Assembly (NCBI RefSeq): GCF_019749375.1
Contig: NZ_JACWFE010000018.1
Coordinates: forward strand, 46,619-110,618
Reading direction: 5' to 3'
Source of the DNA: Bacillus sp. S/N-304-OC-R1
GTDB taxonomy: Bacteria; Bacillota; Bacilli; Bacillales; Cytobacillaceae
DNA length: 64,000 nucleotides
Positions 8,503-17,165 of this stretch are shown here, piece by piece (position 1 is the first letter of the stretch; the number at the start of each line of letters is the position of its first letter). The position numbers were made by a program, and so were the translations under genes. The notes under the pieces were generated by a model. It worked only from the letters and a program-made list of their open reading frames with translations. It searched no databases and was not told the origin of the DNA.

Positions 8503-9165
8503 TTACCCAAATATTTTCTCCCAAAGCTCAACTAAGAAAAATTTCACCTTTACCGGCTGTTCATCTTCCTCTGTATACACTGGCGGTGTCTTTTCTTTTT
8601 CAGTCTTAGACTCAGCCGCAACCTTTTCCGTTTTCTTCCCATCTTCGAATCCGTCACTGACTGCTACCCCATTTGAAAAATCTAGGAAGCATAGCGGCGG
8701 GAACAACACACACCACCAGTTAGCCCCTTTGCCTTCCCCTAATGTAATGAGGATGGCCTCGTATTCACCGGCAGGATAGAGGAATTGCCCATAAAGCTTC
8801 GTAGGGAAATCCACCTTTCCGAAATTGGCTTCAACAGCTTGATCAGAGTGATTGTCTGCTACAACCTTTTCTGCGATTTTCTGAATCTCCGGCAGCTTGG
8901 AACGAAGAATGCTTCTTGCCTCTTCAATAGAAGTAAGCTCTCCTACCCACTTTGTAATCTCTTCATTAACTGCATCCCTTACTTTTCTTTTCAATTCTTG
9001 ATCAGCTTCTCTATCACTATTTGCTAGAATTCGTAATCGAATGGCCTCACTCGGAATCATGAGTTGTTCATCAGCCATCGTTTCACTTTGTGGTATATAT
9101 AAACTTAGGATTGTTCCTAAACATAATAGAATAATATATAATTTCACCGCTGTTTTTGTTTTCAT
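8503..9165 (-). CDS. spoIIR: Stage II sporulation protein R
   Basis: SpoIIR is made in the forespore, is secreted into the intermembrane space and triggers SpoIIGA to process pro-sigma-E in the mother cell. The 220-residue product has an N-terminal membrane/signal segment (about residues 5-25), the conserved RLRILANSDREADQELKRKVRDAV and the core WWCVLFPPLCFLD. The C-terminal tail is charged. GAAGGGG precedes the start; ATG at 9163-9165 is the likely one, with TTG and GTG just upstream in frame. A GGGAAAAAT at 9240-9248 (minus) resembles a sigma-F -10 box, but no convincing -35 was found. Confidence 0.93.
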   Translation of the reverse strand: MKTKTAVKLYIILLCLGTILSLYIPQSETMADEQLMIPSEAIRLRILANSDREADQELKRKVRDAVNEEITKWVGELTSIEEARSILRSKLPEIQKIAEKVVADNHSDQAVEANFGKVDFPTKLYGQFLYPAGEYEAILITLGEGKGANWWCVLFPPLCFLDFSNGVAVSDGFEDGKKTEKVAAESKTEKEKTPPVYTEEDEQPVKVKFFLVELWEKIFG

Positions 9166-9299
9166 TTTCAACACGCCCCTTCACTAACACATTGTGGACA
9201 AAGAGACGATTTCTTAAACTAGTAAAATGAAAAAAATCTATTTTTCCCGTGCAAGTGTTTTTCCAGCAAAAGGCCAACATTACTAATGTATAAAAAAGA

Positions 9300-9328
9300 T
9301 TGACGGAAGTTCACGATGGTACTATATT
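9300..9328 (+). promoter_or_regulatory. Sigma-A-type promoter of the signalling/polysaccharide operon
   Basis: TTGACG (9300-9305), exactly 17 bases and TATATT (9323-9328) form a strong consensus-like promoter facing the six-gene plus-strand operon. Transcription would start near 9335, about 300 bases before the first coding start. Confidence 0.65.
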
Positions 9329-9334
9329 TTGTTT

Positions 9335-9531
9335 GATAGCTTAAATTTTACACGATAAGTAAAGTCTTGAAGTTTATTAATATAGCAGTCTAATAGTATA
9401 GAGACAAAACAAAAAATCATATTCAAAGCAGTCATTTTCATTTCAATTAAATGAAATAATTGCAGGTCTCTTATTTAGCTAGACTAACGTAACCGGCCTT
9501 TTCATTTGTATGGACCGGTTTTTTATTTTTT
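9335..9531 (+). ncRNA. Candidate structured leader or small RNA
   Basis: Between the promoter and the terminator at 9491-9531 three pairings nest within one another: AGTCTA (9387-9392) with TAGACT (9480-9485), AGAGAC (9400-9405) with GTCTCT (9466-9471), and ATTTCA (9440-9445) with TGAAAT (9452-9457). This could be an attenuating leader of the operon or a separate small RNA. Each stem is only six pairs in AT-rich sequence, so chance is possible. I do not recognise a GEMM (c-di-GMP) riboswitch here. Confidence 0.4.
9491..9531 (+). terminator. Terminator inside the operon leader
   Basis: AACCGG and CCGGTT enclose an 18-base loop and are followed by TTTTTATTTTTT. It lies between the promoter at 9300 and the first gene at 9631, so it would stop leader transcription unless bypassed. 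Confidence 0.7.
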
Positions 9532-9630
9532 AGTCCCTGAATTAACACGAACCTATTACAACTATGATTTACTTTCGCTTTGTGTTCGTCAAGCCCGTCT
9601 ACAACAATGAAGCACAATGAGGTGGAAACG

Positions 9631-11250
9631 ATGAAATTAAAAAAATATAAGGATCTCCTTTTTCAAAAAATAAAAGCTCAGCTGACTGACTGGTTTGAGC
9701 AGGATACCCAGACAACAATATCTACAGAAGAGGTTGACCGCTTTCTCCATTCAATAAAAGGAACAGCCGGCACTCTTCAGCTTGAGGAGCTTCACCAAAT
9801 GGCGTCCAAACTAATGGACGAGGCTGATCGTAAAAATGAGGTAAGCTGGCCGGTCGAAGATCTCCGTAACTTTCTATACGAATTATTAGAATTCAGCTAT
9901 GAATATGAACACCTTTATCAATTAGAGGAAAATGAGGCAGAACCGCGAATTGAAAACGTCCCACTCATTCAATTAATTGACGACGATGTTTCCATGCTTA
10001 TTCTGCTTAAGGATGCGATGGAGGGAATGGGCTGGATGGTGCTTGCCAATACAGATCCAATCAAGGCAACAGAGCAATATTTCGATATGCGCCCTGATTG
10101 TCTTATTATTGACATTAACCTCCCGCGCAAAAATGGATTTCAAATTCTGGAGGATATTCAAAGACATGCGAACAAAAAGTTCGTTCCCAAAATCATGATT
10201 AGCATTCAAAACGACAAACAGACAAGAATCCAGGCTTATAAAATGGGGGCGGATGATTTTATCGAAAAACCGATTGACCTTGAAGAGTTCTTAGCCCGTA
10301 TGGAGCGACATATTGAGAGGAAGAAAATCTTCGACCAATCTGTACTCATTGATGAGCTGACCCAAGTGTATAACCGGAAGTTTCTTCAGGATACGATGAA
10401 AAGAAGCATAAATGAGTTAAAACGGTCAGGTAAATATTTTACCCTAGCTGTTTTGGATCTTGATTTCTTTAAACAGGTAAATGATACATACGGTCATATT
10501 GCCGGAGATCGGGTTCTTATTGCTTTTGCACAATTTTTAAAGGAAAATGTCCGAAGCACAGATACGGTTTTCCGCTTTGGCGGGGAAGAATTTATTATTT
10601 TGCTCCCTTCCTCCACAGATATGGAGGCAAAAGAAGTACTGACAAGATTATTAAAGGAATTCTCTCAAGAAACGTTCATTGAAAACGGCATCGAGTTTTC
10701 CGTTACCTTTTCAGCTGGGGTCTTTATGATTAAAGATCCGGAAATTACCATCCAAGATGCGATAAAAATCGCGGACTCTGCTCTATATGAGGCGAAAAAT
10801 AATGGCCGTGCCCGGGTCGAAAGTGCCAATAAGATTGAAGCTGCTATTTCAAGAAAGCAGTTAAATGTTTCCGTCATCGATGATGATGCGATTATCCGCA
10901 CGGTGCTCAAGAAAATTCTTCAAAATATGAAATTTGAGCGGTTTGATTTAAATATTGAAGTGTACGAGAACGGGCTGAAATTCTTCCAATCTAATAGACT
11001 TGAAGAAAAAGGCGGACATTTCTTAGTTCTAGATGGAATGATGCCAGTAATGGATGGAGTTGAAGTATTGCAAAAAGCAAAACAGGCAAAAAATGCAAAA
11101 GATATTACAGTCCTCATGCTGACAGGCAGAAAGAGCGAATTTGATATTGCCGAGGCTCTAAAGCTTGGGGCTGATGATTATGTGACGAAGCCATTTAGCA
11201 TTACAGAGCTGGAAGCGAGAATAAAGCGGCTTATTCAAAGGCTTTCTTAA
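9631..11250 (+). CDS. HPt-REC-GGDEF-REC diguanylate cyclase
   Basis: The 539-residue soluble protein combines four modules. An HPt domain (about 1-100) has phosphorylatable His40 in HSIKGTAG. REC1 (about 122-240) has Asp161 in IIDINLP. The GGDEF domain (about 250-408) has an intact GGEEF at 317-321 and the product-inhibition site RSTD (308-311) exactly five residues before it. REC2 (about 420-538) has Asp468 in VLDGMMP. It should make c-di-GMP under phosphorelay control. The ATG at 9631 follows GAGGTGG; further upstream in-frame ATG codons lack such a site. It is the first gene of a six-gene operon that also encodes a hybrid kinase. Confidence 0.93.
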   Translation: MKLKKYKDLLFQKIKAQLTDWFEQDTQTTISTEEVDRFLHSIKGTAGTLQLEELHQMASKLMDEADRKNEVSWPVEDLRNFLYELLEFSYEYEHLYQLEENEAEPRIENVPLIQLIDDDVSMLILLKDAMEGMGWMVLANTDPIKATEQYFDMRPDCLIIDINLPRKNGFQILEDIQRHANKKFVPKIMISIQNDKQTRIQAYKMGADDFIEKPIDLEEFLARMERHIERKKIFDQSVLIDELTQVYNRKFLQDTMKRSINELKRSGKYFTLAVLDLDFFKQVNDTYGHIAGDRVLIAFAQFLKENVRSTDTVFRFGGEEFIILLPSSTDMEAKEVLTRLLKEFSQETFIENGIEFSVTFSAGVFMIKDPEITIQDAIKIADSALYEAKNNGRARVESANKIEAAISRKQLNVSVIDDDAIIRTVLKKILQNMKFERFDLNIEVYENGLKFFQSNRLEEKGGHFLVLDGMMPVMDGVEVLQKAKQAKNAKDITVLMLTGRKSEFDIAEALKLGADDYVTKPFSITELEARIKRLIQRLS

Positions 11251-11251
11251 T

Positions 11252-12295
11252 ATGTTAGTGCCTGAATTAGTCGCTTTATCCTATGCTGCTGTGTCCATAC
11301 TGATTCTTTTGCTCCTATTGTTTATATATTTAGTCATTAGAAAAGTAATCGAAAATACTCGCAGAGCGAATATTAATTTGTTAAAAGAAAAGCTGAGTCC
11401 CCTTCTTTTAGAGTTTTTGACAGAGGATAAGATTACAAGAAATCTTCGTCTCCATTCTGAGCTAAAAATGAAAGCTGCTGAGGAGGTTCTTACTAGCTAC
11501 TCAGCCATTATCGAAGGCGAAAAGGAAAAAGAAAATCTTTTTTCCTTTACAGAGCTTCATTTAAAAGATTATTATGCAGCGAAATTGAAAAGCCGCAAAT
11601 GGAGTAAGCGCATGAATGCACTCTATCATATAGAAGGCTTTCGCTTGCTTAGTCTGCAGGACGATGTTTTGGCGATTGCACAAAATCCCCGGGCATCCCA
11701 CGATGAGCGGGTACATTCTTTACGAATTTTGGCCTCTTTTCAATATGCCAAGTTTTACACCGTAGTTACCGGTCTTCAGCCGCTAGCTGATTCTGAATAT
11801 AGAAATATTCTTATGCGCTTAAACGAAAAAAGCTTTGAACAATTTATCCTTGGCTTCCATCATTGTCATGAAGCTTTAAAATGGGCCATATTAGATGTAA
11901 TTGCGATAAGCAAGGAGCTTAAATACACCTATTTTGTTGAAAAGGTTTTCGCCGCAAATGAAGGAGAAATTCAGCTTAGAGCCATAAAAGCTCTATCTGC
12001 AATCGGCTATGTAAAGGATTTGAAGCCATATTTGCCTTTGTGCCAATCAGGGCATTGGCAGCAGCGGATGATGGTGGCAAAATTATTTGGCTCCCTTAAG
12101 GACCCATCGCTGCTTCCCATTTTGCTGGAGCTGCTTCATGATGCATCCTGGTATGTTCGTTCACAGGCTGGACAGTCAATCATGATGTTTCCAGATGGAA
12201 AAGCCGCATTACAAAATGTGCTCAATACGTCTCAAGACAATTTCGCTAGGGATATGGCATGGGAATGGATGATTAAAGGAGACTTATACACTTAA
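11252..12295 (+). CDS. Membrane-anchored HEAT-repeat protein
   Basis: The 347-residue protein has one N-terminal membrane segment (about residues 5-29) and then a cytoplasmic alpha-helical region. Helical repeats are recognisable in the C-terminal half, for example QLRAIKALSAIGYVKDL and LLPILLELLHDASWYVRSQAG. Such repeats are protein-binding scaffolds. It starts one base after the stop of the diguanylate cyclase gene and ends one base before the glycosyltransferase gene, so it is co-translated with both. It may link signalling to the synthase. No PilZ domain is visible. The function is inferred only from context. Confidence 0.8.
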   Translation: MLVPELVALSYAAVSILILLLLLFIYLVIRKVIENTRRANINLLKEKLSPLLLEFLTEDKITRNLRLHSELKMKAAEEVLTSYSAIIEGEKEKENLFSFTELHLKDYYAAKLKSRKWSKRMNALYHIEGFRLLSLQDDVLAIAQNPRASHDERVHSLRILASFQYAKFYTVVTGLQPLADSEYRNILMRLNEKSFEQFILGFHHCHEALKWAILDVIAISKELKYTYFVEKVFAANEGEIQLRAIKALSAIGYVKDLKPYLPLCQSGHWQQRMMVAKLFGSLKDPSLLPILLELLHDASWYVRSQAGQSIMMFPDGKAALQNVLNTSQDNFARDMAWEWMIKGDLYT

Positions 12296-12296
12296 A

Positions 12297-13697
12297 ATGT
12301 GGACAAATATTGTTGTTTTTTTTGGCTGGTTTATTGCTGTTTATATGTGTATCATTATTAGTTTTTATACGATTATTCTCTTCTTTTCGGTCATTCAGCT
12401 GCGAAAAGGGTATTTGCTGGAACATGAACATACGTATGAAGACTATAAAGATGAAATCTATACAAAGCCGGTTTCTATTATCGTTCCTGCCTATAACGAG
12501 AGTGCCGGCATCATTCAAAGTGTGAGGTCGCTGCTTAGCATACATTATCCACAGTTTGAAATTATTGTTGTGAATGACGGATCCACAGATGACACGCTTG
12601 AAAAAATGATCGAGCAGTATGATATGAAGGTTGTGGATAAAGTCATCCGCAAGCAAGTAGAAACGATGCCGATTAAAAAAGTATATCAATCTAGAAGTCT
12701 GCCAAAATTATTTTTAATCGATAAAGAAAATGGCGGGAAAGCGGATGCTCTGAATGTGGGGATAAACATCTCCCATTATCCTTATATTTGTTCATTAGAT
12801 GGTGATTCCATTCTTGAAAGAGACGCCTTCCTTAAGGTGATGAAGCCGATCATTGACTCTAATGAAGAAGTTATTGCTTCAAGCGGCAGCATTCGAATTG
12901 CGAATGGATGCCAAATTCGGGATGGGCAAATGCTGCAGGTTGGCTTAGCTAGAGAGCCGATTGTCATTATGCAAATTATCGAGTACTTGCGAGCATTCTT
13001 AATGGGGCGGATTGGATTAAGCCGGCACAATTTATTGCTCATCATTTCAGGCGCATTCGGGGTTTTTTCGAAACGCTGGGTACTGGAGGCCGGTGGGTAC
13101 AAAACCGATACAGTTGGCGAGGATATGGAGCTGGTCGTCAGACTCCACCGCTTAATTAAGGAAAGAGGACTTAACAAACGCATAGTTTATGTGCCGGATC
13201 CAGTTTGCTGGACAGAGGTTCCGGAGAGCATCACCTTTTTACGAAAACAGCGACGCAGATGGCACCGGGGATTGTTTGAGAGCCTATGGACGCATCGGAA
13301 GCTAACGTTCAATCCTAAATGCGGAAGCATCGGCTGGATCTCCCTTCCCTACTTCTGGATTGTTGAATTTTTCGGACCGATAGTCGAATTAATGGGCTAC
13401 CTGTTTGTGATTTTATCACTATTCTTAGGTGGCATTTATATCGAGTTTGCGATTTTGATTTTTTTACTTTCCTGTTTGTACGGGTCGATTTTTTCCATGG
13501 CTGCTGTTTTGTTGGAAGAATGGAGCCTGCGTAAATATCCAAAAGTAGCGGATTTATTTAAACTATTCTTCTATTCTCTGACTGAAACACTGTGGTATCG
13601 GCCGCTAACTGTTTTATGGAGATGTGAAGGCATTTGGCAGCTGATCATCGGTGATAAAAGCTGGGGAGAAATGAAGAGAAAAGGTGTTTCCGAATGA
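12297..13697 (+). CDS. Processive family 2 glycosyltransferase, membrane synthase
   Basis: The 466-residue membrane protein starts with one helix (about 5-33). The GT2 domain follows, with VVNDGSTDD (about residue 90), SLDGDS, the GEDMEL segment and the RKQRRRWHRG motif of processive synthases such as PgaC/BcsA. Three or four C-terminal helices complete a translocating channel. It probably polymerises and exports a polysaccharide, though the sugar cannot be read from sequence. There is no PilZ domain, so c-di-GMP would have to act through a partner. The start follows the previous stop by one base, and its end overlaps the next gene by four. Confidence 0.9.
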   Translation: MWTNIVVFFGWFIAVYMCIIISFYTIILFFSVIQLRKGYLLEHEHTYEDYKDEIYTKPVSIIVPAYNESAGIIQSVRSLLSIHYPQFEIIVVNDGSTDDTLEKMIEQYDMKVVDKVIRKQVETMPIKKVYQSRSLPKLFLIDKENGGKADALNVGINISHYPYICSLDGDSILERDAFLKVMKPIIDSNEEVIASSGSIRIANGCQIRDGQMLQVGLAREPIVIMQIIEYLRAFLMGRIGLSRHNLLLIISGAFGVFSKRWVLEAGGYKTDTVGEDMELVVRLHRLIKERGLNKRIVYVPDPVCWTEVPESITFLRKQRRRWHRGLFESLWTHRKLTFNPKCGSIGWISLPYFWIVEFFGPIVELMGYLFVILSLFLGGIYIEFAILIFLLSCLYGSIFSMAAVLLEEWSLRKYPKVADLFKLFFYSLTETLWYRPLTVLWRCEGIWQLIIGDKSWGEMKRKGVSE

Positions 13698-16600
13698 AAA
13701 AACGACTAACAAGATCTCAACGTATTGTCTTTGGCTTTATCGCTGCCCTTTTGATCGTGTTAACGAGCCCTTTTTGGTTATGGCAGCTCAAACAGGATCT
13801 GCCATTGAACTTTGCTATTCTAAGCAATCAGTCTGGGAATAACGGGCTAATTTGGCTATTAAAAAATGAAAAGACAAAAAATATTTCAGCACATAAACAG
13901 CTCTCTTCTGATCATGATGTTTATTATTTATCTGATCCGGAAGGAAAGCTCAGTGAGGATGGAATCAATAACTTAGAAAAGACTCTTATTCTAAACGGCG
14001 GCAAGACGCTTATCTCGGAATATAGCACGCTTACAAATGCTATGACTGATACATCTCAGAAAAGAATTGAGAATCTATTAAACATTAGCTGGAGCGGCTG
14101 GTCAGGTAAATACTTTTCGAGTCTTGAAAGTAAGGATATTCCCGCTTGGATTAAAGAAAACTATTCAAAGGAATGGAAGTTTACCGGTCCAGGGATTATT
14201 TTAGTTAATCATGATGGATTTGTTATCGTTCTCGATCATAAAGATTTAGAGGGAAATGGGTTAGCCTTTCAATCGACAGAAAACGGAAAAAAACTCCTGG
14301 GAAGCGGACTGCGAGCAGATTATCAAGGCTGGTTTAACCTCGTTGATACTAGCGATGAAGATGAAATACTGGCAGTCTATTCTCTTCCAATATCAAAGAA
14401 AGCCAAATCTCGACTAAAGAGTTATAACATTCCGGATGAATTTCCTGCCGTTGTTTCCTACCAAAATGCTAGCTATACTTCCTATTATTTTGCCGGGGAT
14501 TACTCCAGCGAGAGGGATGTCCCTGGAATCTATCAAACTAGCGGTATTTCTTTGTGGAAACAGTTTTCTAATGACTCGTTTTACTGGAAGGCATATGTTC
14601 CGATGATGAAAAAGCTATTATCCGATGGACTTGATTTGCGGACCAATCAGGAAAAGGTTGAGCTTGTTCAAGACAATGGTATTAGAACAAATAGCAAAAC
14701 AACCGGGGCCACAATCCAAATCCGGAAAAACGGCAAGTGGGAAGATATGCTTGTAAAAGGCGTAAATATGGGGATCGCCAAGCCCGGAGCATTTCCAGGT
14801 GAAACGGGGATTACGAAGGAAGAATATTTCCGCTGGTTCAAAGAAATTGGGAATATGAACGCCAACGCGATCAGGGTGTACACGATTCATCCCCCTGCCT
14901 TTTACGAGGCGTTTTATGAGTACAATCAGATTGCGAAAAAGCCGCTCTATCTTTTTCATGGGGCCTGGGTGAACGAGGAAAATCTTGTACACTATCAAGA
15001 TGCGTTTCATCCGGAAGTGACTGATGATTTCAAACAGGAAATTAACAATATGATTGATATTGTGCACGGACATGCCAGTCTCCCAGATAGACCTGGCCAT
15101 GCTTCCGGCGAATACACCTATGATATTTCCCCTTATGTCCTTGGCTTTATTCTGGGCATTGAGTGGGATCCTGAAGCAGTTGTGAATACGAACTCGAAGC
15201 ATAATGGAATGAAACCACTGGATGGGCCATATTTCAAGACGGATCAAGCATCTCCATTTGAAATATGGCTGGCGCAAATGATGAATGATGCCACTGCCTA
15301 TGAAACGAAAACCTATCAATGGCAGCATACGATGAGCTTTACAAATTGGGTAACGACTGATCTGCTCACCCACCCTGCTGAACCGAGTAAAAAGGAAGAT
15401 CTTGTAACAGTTGATCCAAATCATATTATTAAAACAAACGATTTTCATGCCGGATTATTTGCTTCTTACCACGTGTATCCCTACTATCCGGATTTCATGA
15501 ATTATGAAAAGAAGTATACAGAGTATATCGATTCTGAGGGCAAAAAGAATAATTATGCCGGATATTTACATGATCTTCTTTCCGCTCATACAATGCCTGT
15601 TCTGATTGCAGAGTTTGGCGTTCCAGAGTCTCGCGGGCTCACACATCTAAACGTTGATGGCATGGATCAGGGGCTTCATTCCGAGGAAGAACAAGGCCAA
15701 ATCAATAAACGGCTATTTCAATCCATCGTAGATGAAGGAGCTGCTGGCGGGCTTGTCTTTACTTGGCAGGACGAATGGTTCAAGCGGACATGGAACACGA
15801 TGGATTATGATAATCCAGACCGCCGTCCCTATTGGTCAAATAGGCAAACGAATGAACAGCACTTTGGTCTGCTTGGCTTTGAGCCAGGAGCATTTGAACC
15901 TCCCATCTATCCAGACGGCCAGATAACGGATTGGGAGAAAATAAAGGCAAAGCCAATCTATGAATCTTCCAATGGATCGATTAATAAAGTTTTTGTTACG
16001 TCTGATGAGGAAAATATTTATTTCCGTCTTGACTATGAAAAGCCAGTGGACCCGAATCATATGAATACTGTGCTTCTCATTGATACAATAAGAAATCAAG
16101 GCCAAACTAAAATTCCGCTTCCAAACGGACAATTCATTCAGGCCAATTTTGGCGCTGATTTTCTAATAAACTTAGCGAATCAAAATCAATCTTCCATTCT
16201 GGTAGACAGCTATTATGACACCTTCTATTTTCATTACGGACAGCTGTTAAAGATGATACCGACACAAGATTATGCAAGCCGGAAAAATAACGGGATCTTC
16301 CATCCAATCAGACTTGCTTTGAACAAGGAGCTAACCATCCCATCAACTGGAGAAAAACTGCCTTTCATCTCCTATGAGACCGGTAAATTAAAGTTTGGAA
16401 ACGGCAATCCTCTTTATCAAGATTTTGATTCCTTAACCGATATTAGTATGGGCAAAGATAGGAAAACCATTGAGCTTCGCCTCCCATGGGCTTTATTAAA
16501 CATAAAGGATCCGAGCCAAAAGGAAATGATCGGCGACCTTTGGAAAAATGGATTAAACGCCAGTGAAAAAATGGATGGAATTAGACTAGCGGTCGTCACT

Positions 16601-16765
16601 GTAAATAAGGACAACAGCATGAGCAGTTTCCCAAGTCTTCAGGACGGCAAGCTCATGGCTGAAAATACCGCCTCCTACTCATGGAATAGCTGGGAACAGC
16701 CTGCCTATCATGAAAGATTAAAAGATTCCTATTTCATCATGAAAGAAGTTTTTAGGAAAAATTAA
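13694..16765 (+). CDS. Large exported glycosidase-like protein
   Basis: The 1023-residue protein has an N-terminal membrane anchor (about 11-30). Residues 35-300 look like an alpha/beta domain ending in PAVVSYQNASYTSYYFAGD, similar to GATase-like domains. A TIM-barrel-like region (about 330-720) follows, with VKGVNMGIAKPGAFPG and two candidate catalytic glutamates, Glu490 in GIEWDP and Glu640 in IAEFGVP, spaced as in clan A glycosidases. The C-terminal 270 residues look like a beta-sandwich (CBM9-like) domain. It should act outside the membrane on the polymer made by the preceding synthase. The ATGA overlap with that gene implies translational coupling. The activity is inferred. Confidence 0.8.
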   Translation: MKKRLTRSQRIVFGFIAALLIVLTSPFWLWQLKQDLPLNFAILSNQSGNNGLIWLLKNEKTKNISAHKQLSSDHDVYYLSDPEGKLSEDGINNLEKTLILNGGKTLISEYSTLTNAMTDTSQKRIENLLNISWSGWSGKYFSSLESKDIPAWIKENYSKEWKFTGPGIILVNHDGFVIVLDHKDLEGNGLAFQSTENGKKLLGSGLRADYQGWFNLVDTSDEDEILAVYSLPISKKAKSRLKSYNIPDEFPAVVSYQNASYTSYYFAGDYSSERDVPGIYQTSGISLWKQFSNDSFYWKAYVPMMKKLLSDGLDLRTNQEKVELVQDNGIRTNSKTTGATIQIRKNGKWEDMLVKGVNMGIAKPGAFPGETGITKEEYFRWFKEIGNMNANAIRVYTIHPPAFYEAFYEYNQIAKKPLYLFHGAWVNEENLVHYQDAFHPEVTDDFKQEINNMIDIVHGHASLPDRPGHASGEYTYDISPYVLGFILGIEWDPEAVVNTNSKHNGMKPLDGPYFKTDQASPFEIWLAQMMNDATAYETKTYQWQHTMSFTNWVTTDLLTHPAEPSKKEDLVTVDPNHIIKTNDFHAGLFASYHVYPYYPDFMNYEKKYTEYIDSEGKKNNYAGYLHDLLSAHTMPVLIAEFGVPESRGLTHLNVDGMDQGLHSEEEQGQINKRLFQSIVDEGAAGGLVFTWQDEWFKRTWNTMDYDNPDRRPYWSNRQTNEQHFGLLGFEPGAFEPPIYPDGQITDWEKIKAKPIYESSNGSINKVFVTSDEENIYFRLDYEKPVDPNHMNTVLLIDTIRNQGQTKIPLPNGQFIQANFGADFLINLANQNQSSILVDSYYDTFYFHYGQLLKMIPTQDYASRKNNGIFHPIRLALNKELTIPSTGEKLPFISYETGKLKFGNGNPLYQDFDSLTDISMGKDRKTIELRLPWALLNIKDPSQKEMIGDLWKNGLNASEKMDGIRLAVVTVNKDNSMSSFPSLQDGKLMAENTASYSWNSWEQPAYHERLKDSYFIMKEVFRKN

Positions 16766-16796
16766 ATGCGATGCATTCCAAGATGGAGGATATTAA

Positions 16797-17165
16797 ATGA
16801 ACAAAATTTTATTTGCTGAGGATGAAGAAATTTTACGAATGCTCGTTGTCGATACGCTTGAAGACGAAGGATATGAAATTGACGAAGCAGCGGATGGTCA
16901 AGAAGCACTAGATTTATTCAATCAGCATACATATGACCTTGTGATCATTGACTATATGATGCCAGTTTTTACAGGATTAGAGGTAATTGAGAAAATCCGC
17001 TCAAGCTCTAGGAATCAAGATGTAAAGATTCTCATGCTGTCAGCGAAAAGTCAGCAGTTCGAGCAGGACCGTGTGTTAGCAGCAGGAGCTGACTATTTTA
17101 TGGCCAAGCCATTCAGCCCCCTCAATCTATTGAAAAAGGTTGGGGAGATACTCGATGAAGCTTAA
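16797..17165 (+). CDS. Stand-alone response regulator (REC only)
   Basis: This is a single 122-residue receiver domain with acidic pocket residues EDEE near position 8, phosphoacceptor Asp52 in IIDYMMP, and Lys in MAKPFSP near residue 103. There is no output domain, so it probably shuttles phosphate in a relay, as Spo0F or CheY do. The ATG follows GGAGG. Its last 11 bases overlap the start of the hybrid kinase gene, which is the likely phosphodonor or partner. The HPt domain of the first operon gene could accept phosphate from it. Confidence 0.93.
   Translation: MNKILFAEDEEILRMLVVDTLEDEGYEIDEAADGQEALDLFNQHTYDLVIIDYMMPVFTGLEVIEKIRSSSRNQDVKILMLSAKSQQFEQDRVLAAGADYFMAKPFSPLNLLKKVGEILDEA

Noticed and set aside
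9335..9531. GEMM c-di-GMP riboswitch before the cyclase operon
   Set aside because: None of the conserved GEMM-I segments (for example GGNCACGCA-like or GGGUUGCC-like) could be found.
14618..15448. 276-codon frame on the minus strand inside the glycosidase-like gene
   Set aside because: It is antisense to a well-supported gene, its product resembles no family, and it lacks a ribosome binding site.
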